Source: an uncultured Jannaschia sp. (GTDB lineage: Bacteria; Pseudomonadota; Alphaproteobacteria; Rhodobacterales; Rhodobacteraceae). From it: a stretch of DNA of 32,484 bases. This document shows positions 26,713 to 32,484 of the stretch, in pieces. The stretch is taken from assembly GCF_947494055.1 (NCBI RefSeq), contig NZ_CANLTR010000039.1, forward strand, positions 1 to 32,484. The letters run 5' to 3'. Below the pieces are notes generated by a model, which was given only the letters and a program-made list of their open reading frames with translations, was not told the origin of the DNA and did no database searches. Made by a program: the position numbers and the translations under genes. Every line of letters starts with the position of its first letter. The first letter of the stretch is position 1.

Positions 26713-28028
26713 ACGATCTGAGCCTAGGGCGCGGCGACTTCCCGGAAGGCTTCGTCTTCGCCGCCGCGACTTCGGCCTACCAGATCGAGGGTCACGCCTT
26801 CGGGGGGGCCGGACGAACCCATTGGGACGCCTTTGCCGAGACACCCGGAAAGGTGCATGGCGGTCATAACGGGGCCATTGCCTGCGACCACTACCATCGC
26901 TGGCCGGAGGATCTCGACCTCGTGCGGCAAGCCGGGCTCGACGGCTACCGCTTCTCGACCTCCTGGGCGCGCGTCATGCCGGATGGCGTGAACGTCAATC
27001 CCGAGGGACTCGATTTCTACGACCGACTCGTCGACGGCATGCTGGAACGGAACCTCAAGCCGATGGCGACGCTCTATCACTGGGAGTTGCCGGAGGCGCT
27101 CGGCAAGCGCGGCGGCTGGACCGTGCGGGAGATCCCCGAGCGCCTCGCGGAGTTCGCCACGATCATCGGGCGGCGGTTGGGTGATCGGCTCTGGTCCACC
27201 GCGCCGATCAACGAGCCGTGGTGCGTCGCCTGGCTCAGCCATTACGAAGGGCACCATGCACCGGGCCTCCAGAGCCTCGCGGCAGCGGGAAAGGCCATGC
27301 ACCACGTCGTGCTCGCCCACGGGCTCTCGATCGCGGCGCTCCGCGCGGAAGGCGTGAGCAACCTCGGCGCGGTCTGCAACATGGAATATCCCCACCCGGC
27401 GACCGAAAGTGAGGAAGACCGGCAGGCCGCAGAGATCTACGACGGAATCTACAACCGATGGTTCGCCGCCGCGATGACCAGGGGCGAATACCCGGAGGAC
27501 GTGCTCGTCGGGCTTGAGCGGCACCTGCCGGCGGCCTGGCGTGACGACATGAGCCTGATCGCGCAGCCGATCGACTGGTTCGGCGTGAACTACTACACCT
27601 GCAAGCGGCTCACACGCGGCGGCGACGTCTGGCCGAACGTCGTCGATCTGCCGGGCCCGCTCCCAAAGACGGATATGGGCTGGGAGATCTATCCCGACGG
27701 GCTGGAGACGCTGCTCCGGCGGACCGCGGAGGATTACACCGGCGACCTGCCCCTGTATGTAACCGAGAACGGTATGGCGAACCGGGACGTCACGCTCGGG
27801 CAGGACCCGGAGCGCATCGCCTATCTCGACGCTCACCTTCGGGCCGTCCGACGCGCGATGGATGCAGGCGTGCCGCTGAAGGGCTACACGTTCTGGTCGC
27901 TCCTCGACAATTACGAATGGGCCTTCGGCTACGACAAGCGGTTCGGCCTCGTCCATGTCGACTTCGACACGCAGGTCCGCACGCCGCGCACGAGCTTCCA
28001 TGCGCTTGTCCGGGCCCTGACTGGCTGA
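26709..28028 (+). CDS. bglA: Beta-glucosidase, GH1 family
   Basis: A cytoplasmic family 1 glycoside hydrolase that releases glucose from beta-glucosides such as cellobiose. The 439-aa product has the N-terminal signature FVFAAATSAYQIEG (about 15-28), the acid/base E169 in INEPW, and the nucleophile E353 in YVTENGM, with the (beta/alpha)8 barrel length expected. There is no signal peptide. The ATG at 26709 is chosen since homology starts there, although an in-frame GTG at 26694 exists. It is divergent from the agl operon and 11 bp before glk, with which it should be cotranscribed. Confidence 0.95.
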   Translation: MNDLSLGRGDFPEGFVFAAATSAYQIEGHAFGGAGRTHWDAFAETPGKVHGGHNGAIACDHYHRWPEDLDLVRQAGLDGYRFSTSWARVMPDGVNVNPEGLDFYDRLVDGMLERNLKPMATLYHWELPEALGKRGGWTVREIPERLAEFATIIGRRLGDRLWSTAPINEPWCVAWLSHYEGHHAPGLQSLAAAGKAMHHVVLAHGLSIAALRAEGVSNLGAVCNMEYPHPATESEEDRQAAEIYDGIYNRWFAAAMTRGEYPEDVLVGLERHLPAAWRDDMSLIAQPIDWFGVNYYTCKRLTRGGDVWPNVVDLPGPLPKTDMGWEIYPDGLETLLRRTAEDYTGDLPLYVTENGMANRDVTLGQDPERIAYLDAHLRAVRRAMDAGVPLKGYTFWSLLDNYEWAFGYDKRFGLVHVDFDTQVRTPRTSFHALVRALTG

Positions 28029-28039
28029 TACGCGGGGCC

Positions 28040-29017
28040 ATGGCTGATCCCCTGCTCCTCGTGGCCGATGTCGGCGGAACGAACACGCGCGTCGCGATGG
28101 CGCGCGGAGCCATCGTCCAGACCGACAGCATCCGACGCTACACGAACCGCGACTTCCTCAACCTCGCGCCTGTTCTGCGCCGATACCGGGAGGAGCATGG
28201 CGGTCCCGCGCCGGACGGAGCCTGCGTTGCGGTGGCCGGTCCCGTGGGCGATGGCCGGGCCGAGCTCACCAATCTGGATTGGTCGATCGACACCGCCAGA
28301 TTGCTGGAGGCCACTGGCGCGCCACGCGGCGCGATCCTGAACGACCTTCAGGCGCAGGGACACGCGCTCGGCCATCTCGACGGGAGCGACCTGCAGGAGG
28401 TGATCGCCGCACCGGAAGTGCAGCTCGTCTCACGCCTCGTGATCGGCGTCGGCACGGGCTTCAATGCCGCGCCCGTCCACGAGACGCCGCGCGGGCGCTT
28501 CGTGCCCCCCTGCGAGGCGGGTCATGCGAACCTTCCGATCCGGACGGAGGCAGAGCTCCGGCTGTGCAACTTCGTCTCCACCGCGCACGGCTTTCCGGCG
28601 GTCGAGGACGTATTGTCCGGCCGCGGATTGACGCAGGTCTATCGCTGGCTCTCCTCCGAGGCGGGGTCGAGCGAGGAGCATTCGGCCGCGGAGATCATGG
28701 CGCGGGTCGGGTCCGATGCGCGGGCGGAGGCAGCGGTGCGTCTGTTCGTTCGCATGCTCGGCACCGTGGCCGGAAACCTCGCGCTGATCCACTTGCCGCT
28801 GGGCGGCGTCTACCTCGTCGGCGGCGTCGCCCGGGCGATGGGACCGCATCTCGGACCGATGGGATTCGCCTCGGCGTTCCGCGACAAGGGACGCTTCGCC
28901 GGGTTCATGTCGAACTTTCCGGTCCGCCTCGTGCTCGACGACTTCGCGGCCCTGACCGGCTGCGCGGCGCATCTGTGCGAACCGTCCACGCAGCCGCAGA
29001 AGGACGTCCAGCTCTGA
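28040..29017 (+). CDS. glk: Glucokinase
   Basis: A cytoplasmic ATP-dependent kinase forming glucose 6-phosphate. The 325-aa product is of the E. coli Glk type, not ROK. It has the phosphate-binding motif ADVGGTNTRVA (9-19), TNLDWSID (about 77-84), the catalytic Asp102 in LNDLQAQGHAL, VGTGFNAA (about 137-144), the glucose-binding E159 and H162 in EAGHANLP, and YLVGGVA near 258. No ROK zinc motif is present. Next to bglA, and opposite aglA, it would phosphorylate the glucose freed by both enzymes. The ATG at 28040 has GCGGGG upstream. Confidence 0.94.
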   Translation: MADPLLLVADVGGTNTRVAMARGAIVQTDSIRRYTNRDFLNLAPVLRRYREEHGGPAPDGACVAVAGPVGDGRAELTNLDWSIDTARLLEATGAPRGAILNDLQAQGHALGHLDGSDLQEVIAAPEVQLVSRLVIGVGTGFNAAPVHETPRGRFVPPCEAGHANLPIRTEAELRLCNFVSTAHGFPAVEDVLSGRGLTQVYRWLSSEAGSSEEHSAAEIMARVGSDARAEAAVRLFVRMLGTVAGNLALIHLPLGGVYLVGGVARAMGPHLGPMGFASAFRDKGRFAGFMSNFPVRLVLDDFAALTGCAAHLCEPSTQPQKDVQL

Positions 29018-29470
29018 CGACCGCATCGCGGCAACGTTTTCTCTAATCCGTCTTGTCGCGTGGCTGGGGAAAAAGGACCGGACGTTTCCGCGGGGAGCCG
29101 ACGCAGCATTGTTTCGGTTACCGGCATAGTCGGTAGACGACAGCCCCGGGCGATTTCGCTACCCGCGTCGCGGACGGGTGCCGTAACACCGCGGACAGGC
29201 CGCGACAGGTGCCGGACGCGGTCAGCGAGGATTCGGCTACTGAGACGCTCACGGAGCAAATGATGTCGAAGATTCATGGTCTCGACACGGTGGCCTAGAC
29301 GCGCATCAACCTTAGCGCGATCTCCGTAGCGCTGCATGCGAGATCATGACTTAGCGCGTCTGCAAAACGGACATAACGATCAAATATGTTCGGCAAGCCT
29401 GGCTCTGCCTGCGCCTTGCAGAAACGGAGCACGGAATTAAACTTTTCAGGCGCGCAGGCGCGCAGTCGCG
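29018..29470. other. 453-bp stretch without a clear gene
   Basis: No frame here has protein-like sequence. An ATG at 29260 after CGGAGC opens only 12 codons. After its TAG the same frame reads TRINLSAISVALHARS before another stop, which looks slightly protein-like and might be a broken gene remnant. The nine-base CTTAGCGCG occurs twice (near 29310 and 29350). A GC stem (GCGCG/CGCGC, near 29448-29461) lies just beyond the exporter stop on the minus strand and could be a weak terminator. Confidence 0.4.
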
Positions 29471-31282
29471 TCAAGCAGCCGCCTCCTCGGCGAGTTGCCG
29501 GTACCACATCGATGCGTAGCGCCCGCCCTTCGCGAGCAAGGCACCATGCGTCCCCGCCTCGACGATGCGTCCGGCCTCGAGCACCACGATGCGATCCGCC
29601 TCGACCACGGTGGACAACCGGTGCGCGATGGTGATGACCGACCGACCGCGCGAGATCGTGGCCAGTTCGTTCTGGATCGAGCGCTCGGTCTCGGTATCGA
29701 GGGCAGAGGTCGCTTCGTCGAGCACGAGGATCGGCGGGTTCTTCAAGATCGTCCGCGCGATGCCCACCCGCTGCTTCTCGCCGCCCGACAGCTTCAGTCC
29801 GCGCTCTCCGACCGTCGTCTCGTAGCCGTCCGGTAACGCCTCGATGAAGCTGTCGATCCGGGCCGCCCGCGCAGCCGCGCGTACTTCCTCGAAACTCGCA
29901 TCGGCGCGGCCATAGGCGATGTTGTAGCGGATCGTGTCATTGAAGAGCACCGTATCCTGTGGCACCACCCCGATCATCGCGTGCAGGCTGTCCTGCGTCA
30001 CGTCGCGCACATCCCGGCCGTCGATGCGGATCGCGCCGCCATCGACGTCGTAGAAGCGGAAGAGGAGCCGACCCAGCGTGGACTTGCCGGAACCGGACGG
30101 CCCGACCACGGCCACGGTCCGGCCGGGTTCGACCGTCAGGCTGACACCGTGAAGGATCGGCCGCGCGGAATCGTAGCCGAACCGTACATCGCGGAACTCG
30201 ACCCGGCCTGCCTCGACCCTCAGCTCGGTCGCGCCCGGCCGGTCCTGCACCTCGGGCGGCTGCCCCAGCAGGCCGAACATCTCGGCCATGTCGACGAGCG
30301 CCTGCCGGATCTCACGGTAGACCGTGCCGAGGAAATTCAGCGGCATCGTGATCTGGATCATGTAGGCGTTGACCATCACGAAATCGCCTACGGTCAGTTC
30401 GCCGGATTCGACACCCATCGCGGCCAGCGCCATGACTCCGACCAGCCCCGCCGTGATCAGCATCGTCTGGCCGAAGTTGAGGAACGCCAGCGAGTAGGAC
30501 GTGCGCAGCGCGGCCCCCTCGTAGCGCCGCATCGCGTCGTCGTAGCGCGCTGCCTCCCGGCCCTCCGCGCCAAAATACTTTACGGTCTCGAAGTTCAGCA
30601 GGCTGTCGATCGCCTTCTGGTTCGCATCCGTGTCCTGCTCGTTCATCACGCGCCGGAACTTCACGCGCCATTCCGTCACCTTGAACGTGAAGGTCACGTA
30701 GGCGGCGATCGTGACCGCGACGATGACGAGGTACCAGACGTCGAAGACGAAGAAGAGGATTCCTCCGATCAGCAGCAGTTCCAGCACCAGCGGCCCGATC
30801 GAGAAGAGCAGGAACCGCAGCAGGAAATCGACGCCCTTCACCCCGCGTTCCACGATCCGGCTGAGGCCACCGGTCCGTCGCGAGATGTGGTAGCGCATCG
30901 ACAGGCGGTGCATGTGCTCGAACGTCTCCGCCGCCAGACGGCGCAGGGCACGCTGACCCACCGGCGCGAAGAGGACGTCGCGCAGTTGCTGGAAGCCGGT
31001 ATTCATCGCCCGCGCGAGCCCATAGACCACCGTCAGCCCGACCGCCCCCAAACCGAGGGCAAAGGCCGGCGGAATCGTCTCGGGCGCGAGCGCGTCCACC
31101 GCCGCCTTGTAGAAGAAGGGCGTCGTCACGGCGATGAGCTTGGCGACGACGAGCATGGTCAGCGCGGTGACCACGCGGACCTTCATGTCGGTCTGCCCCT
31201 CGGGCCACAAATAGGGCGCGACTCGCCGTATGATGCCTAGCGCCCCCGCAGGGACCTCGGTTGTTGTCGTACTGCGACGCAT
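29471..31282 (-). CDS. Atm1-type ABC exporter
   Basis: A half-size ABC exporter, membrane domain fused to ATPase, acting as a homodimer in the inner membrane. The 603-aa product has six membrane segments in about residues 35-325, then an ATPase domain with Walker A GPSGSGKST (394-402), signature LSGGEKQR, Walker B ILVLDEATSALD and the H-loop IAHRLST. Motifs YHISRRTGGLSRIVERG (about 131-147) and NFETVKYFGAE (about 230-240) are typical of the Atm1/ABCB7/HMT1 group, whose bacterial members export glutathione conjugates and give heavy-metal tolerance; the mitochondrial ones support cytosolic iron-sulphur protein assembly. The precise substrate here is unknown. It stands alone. Confidence 0.92.
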   Translation of the reverse strand: MRRSTTTTEVPAGALGIIRRVAPYLWPEGQTDMKVRVVTALTMLVVAKLIAVTTPFFYKAAVDALAPETIPPAFALGLGAVGLTVVYGLARAMNTGFQQLRDVLFAPVGQRALRRLAAETFEHMHRLSMRYHISRRTGGLSRIVERGVKGVDFLLRFLLFSIGPLVLELLLIGGILFFVFDVWYLVIVAVTIAAYVTFTFKVTEWRVKFRRVMNEQDTDANQKAIDSLLNFETVKYFGAEGREAARYDDAMRRYEGAALRTSYSLAFLNFGQTMLITAGLVGVMALAAMGVESGELTVGDFVMVNAYMIQITMPLNFLGTVYREIRQALVDMAEMFGLLGQPPEVQDRPGATELRVEAGRVEFRDVRFGYDSARPILHGVSLTVEPGRTVAVVGPSGSGKSTLGRLLFRFYDVDGGAIRIDGRDVRDVTQDSLHAMIGVVPQDTVLFNDTIRYNIAYGRADASFEEVRAAARAARIDSFIEALPDGYETTVGERGLKLSGGEKQRVGIARTILKNPPILVLDEATSALDTETERSIQNELATISRGRSVITIAHRLSTVVEADRIVVLEAGRIVEAGTHGALLAKGGRYASMWYRQLAEEAAA

Positions 31283-31383
31283 GCCTGCTCCCGACCTCGT
31301 TCTGAAGCTAGGCGGTTCCGGCGGCCTTTTAAACCGCCGGGTGCTGTTCCGGCTCGTGCTGCGACGTCATTGGCGCGTATCAC

Positions 31384-31412
31384 TTGTTCATCTTTGATTA
31401 ACCGGATACGGT
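31384..31412 (+). promoter_or_regulatory. Candidate promoter of VPLPA-CTERM gene
   Basis: TTGTTC (31384-31389) and TACGGT (31407-31412) are 17 bp apart, in a stretch that is much richer in A and T than the rest of the window. This is 47 bp before the start codon. Other pairings are possible, such as TTGATT with a box near 31420. Confidence 0.3.
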
Positions 31413-31458
31413 AAGTGCATTACAACTTTAACCATTCTTGCTTTTTTGGAGATTCAAG

Positions 31459-32046
31459 ATGAGTATTAAGATAGGTGCGATCGCAGCGTTGTTCGTGGGT
31501 TGCGTTTCCCTCGCGGCCCCGGCTCAGGCGGCCGTCTACGACTTCTTCTTCACCGCCGAACCGGCGGACAATTCGGACATCGTCTTTACCAGCGATGCGT
31601 CGCTGCGGGCGATCGGCACGATCGAGATCGACGCCGAGGACGGCGCTGCATTCGACGTGTCCAGCCTCATCGACGTCGCGATCAACGTTACCGCGGACAC
31701 GATTCCGGGTTTCACCGTGACCGAGCTTCAGTTCCTCAACGGGTCAGTCTCCGAAGACGGCGCCTCGATCAGCCTGACCGACATCGCCACGCCATTCGCA
31801 AACGTGCTCACACGCTTCTTCGGCTGCGTCTTCGAATCCTGCGGCAATGCCTCGGCCGGCCTTGTCGGTGTGCAGGATGGGGATGTTTCGCTCGATGTCG
31901 CCTTCGTCAACGGGACGTCGGCCCTGGACTCTCTCAAGGTGACAAGGTCCGGCCTGCCGCCGTCGGCCGTGCCCCTGCCCGCGGGTCTGCCGCTCGTTCT
32001 CAGCGGGCTCGGCCTTCTCGGTCTGGTCCGCCGCCGGAAGGGCTGA
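31459..32046 (+). CDS. VPLPA-CTERM sorted exported protein
   Basis: A 195-aa exported protein with an N-terminal Sec signal (cleavage near AQA-A, residue 24-25) and a C-terminal sorting tail: VPLPAG (171-176), a hydrophobic segment and a basic end RRRKG. This is the VPLPA-CTERM type of PEP-CTERM protein, processed by a dedicated exosortase (XrtD in the TIGRFAM scheme), which is not in the window. The middle is beta-rich and acidic with two Cys (FGCVFESCG), so it may be a surface or matrix protein with a disulphide. The ATG at 31459 is chosen with GGAG upstream. An earlier in-frame start at 31438 has no ribosome site. Confidence 0.88.
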   Translation: MSIKIGAIAALFVGCVSLAAPAQAAVYDFFFTAEPADNSDIVFTSDASLRAIGTIEIDAEDGAAFDVSSLIDVAINVTADTIPGFTVTELQFLNGSVSEDGASISLTDIATPFANVLTRFFGCVFESCGNASAGLVGVQDGDVSLDVAFVNGTSALDSLKVTRSGLPPSAVPLPAGLPLVLSGLGLLGLVRRRKG

Positions 32047-32067
32047 CACCCTCGCGCCGATTGAACG

Positions 32068-32092
32068 AAGGTCGGGCGCAACGCCCGACCTT
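32068..32092 (+). terminator. Strong hairpin after VPLPA-CTERM gene
   Basis: A perfect 11-bp stem AAGGTCGGGCG / CGCCCGACCTT with a 3-nt loop CAA, 21 nt after the stop codon. The right arm ends in TT and the sequence after it has few T, but the stem alone is very stable. It is the best terminator candidate in the window. Confidence 0.75.
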
Positions 32093-32252
32093 AACTGCTG
32101 CATTTTCGGTACACGTGTCCTAGCCGCGTCTGTGTGCGACGAGGACAGGTCCGATCGGGGCTACCTTCAGACGGCGTACACATGAGCCGGTCCATGATCA
32201 GCTTGATATAGGTCCGCTCGATGCGATGACGTCGTGGATCGTCAGTCCTAGC
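32093..32252. other. Gene-free gap before the insertion sequence
   Basis: No supported gene. Short minus-strand frames here (for example one containing ERTYIKLIMDRL near 32180-32220) have no recognisable family and no ribosome site. The sequence TCCTAG occurs just before the IS end and once more near 32111. Confidence 0.35.
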
Positions 32253-32338
32253 TGTTTGATCTCACGGTTTGATGGTGCGATCCTTTCTCGGGAATGGAAG
32301 GAGGTGACATGGGACAGGTTCGTCATGGGAGCGCCACG

Positions 32339-32388
32339 TACTGTCACCCGGCAGGCGATCTGCATGGCAAATCTGCGGGGAGGGCACG
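32339..32388 (+). repeat. Insert 1 in IS481 transposase (50 bp)
   Basis: This separates transposase blocks 1 and 2 and is flanked by CACGT on both sides (GCCACGT and GGCACGT). It contains ACTGTCACCCGGCAGG, then GAT, then a G-rich end GGGGAGGGCA. The order of these words is the same in insert 2, so the two look like diverged copies of one short element. Confidence 0.5.
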
Positions 32389-32418
32389 TTCGCCGTCAGA
32401 GCTGCATTACAGCGATCC

Positions 32419-32459
32419 ACTGCCCGGCAGGGTGATGCGCAGCATGATCCCGAGAGGGG
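32419..32459 (+). repeat. Insert 2 in IS481 transposase (41 bp)
   Basis: This separates transposase blocks 2 and 3. It begins ACTGCCCGGCAGGGTGAT and ends GAGAGGGG. TGCCC (32421-32425) can pair with GGGCA (32457-32461), and CCC-GAGA-GGG forms a small inner stem. GATCC occurs on the left flank and again within the insert near its end. It shares ACTG, CCCGGCAGG, GAT and GAGGG-CA with insert 1. Confidence 0.5.
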
Positions 32460-32484
32460 CAAGCTTCGCTCTCGCGGCTGAGCG

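Larger units (their letters stand above)
32253..32484 (+). mobile_element. IS481-family element, left end (cut by window)
   Basis: The stretch from about 32253 (TGTTTGATCTCACGG) to the window edge is the left end of an IS481-type element. The transposase starts at 32309 with the family opening MGQVRHGSAT, behind the full anti-Shine-Dalgarno complement AAGGAGGTGA (32298-32307). The exact terminal base is inferred, since the right end and target duplication lie outside. CTAG (32248-32251) adjoins the end and could be part of a target repeat. Confidence 0.65.
32309..32484 (+). pseudogene. Broken IS481 transposase start
   Basis: From memory of IS481 transposases, the first 30 or so residues should read MGQVRHGSATTT, then AVRAAIQRSQAS, then LAALSRELGI. 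Here the first block (32309-32338) is in frame 0. The second, FAVRAALQRS (32389-32418), is displaced to frame +2. The third, QASLSRLS (32460-32484), is in frame +1. The blocks are separated by 50- and 41-bp sequences not expected in the gene. Frame 0 remains open to the edge but no longer matches the family. The copy should be inactive unless the inserts are removed from the RNA or bypassed, for which there is no evidence. Confidence 0.6.

Noticed and set aside
32198-32326. A 42-codon minus-strand frame (MTNLSHVTSF, then LGLTIHDVIASS) at the right edge
   Set aside because: It runs across the IS481 end and the transposase start on the opposite strand, has no ribosome site, and matches no family I know.
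32339-32459. CRISPR-like array from the two similar inserts
   Set aside because: Only two diverged copies, and the 30-bp spacer between them is transposase coding sequence rather than a foreign spacer.

Overview
The window looks like chromosomal DNA from a GC-rich alphaproteobacterium of the Rhodobacteraceae/Roseobacter type. The evidence is the gene order dusB(nifR3)-ntrB-ntrC-ntrY-ntrX followed by trkA-trkH-hfq-hflX, a fused ispDF, an NtrC without the sigma54-contact (GAFTGA) loop as in Rhodobacter capsulatus, a DUF1127 small protein and a VPLPA-CTERM protein. The genus cannot be named from the sequence alone.

Layout. (1) 1-2126: rpsB and tsf on the minus strand, with a strong hairpin after tsf. 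(2) 2334-3342: a twin-arginine/lipobox SYLF-domain protein and a DUF1127 protein, both minus. (3) 3531-16362: a long minus-strand regulatory and ion-transport block, dusB-ntrB-ntrC-ntrY-ntrX / trkA-trkH / hfq-hflX. Two small plus-strand genes, a 67-aa protein and a lipoprotein, sit between ntrX and trkA. (4) 16554-18627: a tightly overlapping plus-strand set ispDF-pgpA-pncC, convergent with a COQ10/RatA-like gene (minus), then a hypoxanthine phosphoribosyltransferase and a 55-aa glycine-rich lipoprotein (plus). (5) 20012-29017: a glucoside-use locus. The minus-strand operon aglE-aglF-aglG-aglA-aglK encodes an ABC importer for alpha-glucosides plus an alpha-glucosidase. Divergent from it, on the plus strand, are a family 1 beta-glucosidase and glucokinase. 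The shared 322-bp intergenic region has a recognisable promoter and palindromes but no regulator gene. (6) 29471-31282: an Atm1-type ABC exporter (minus). (7) 31459-32092: a VPLPA-CTERM exported protein with a strong terminator hairpin. (8) 32253-32484: the left end of an IS481-family insertion sequence, cut by the window edge.

Functional reading: the ntr block senses nitrogen status and controls transcription through two two-component pairs. TrkAH takes up potassium. Hfq and HflX act on RNA and ribosomes. The agl/bgl/glk genes would import disaccharides, hydrolyse them in the cytoplasm and phosphorylate the released glucose.

Most of the window is ordinary core genome. The most unusual signal is at the right edge. 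The IS481 transposase reading frame is split into three homologous blocks by two short inserts (50 and 41 bp) that resemble each other. Other points are an hflX with no standard start codon where its conserved N-terminus requires one, and a short upstream ORF joined by an ATGA overlap to the beta-glucosidase. No clearly new multi-gene system was found.
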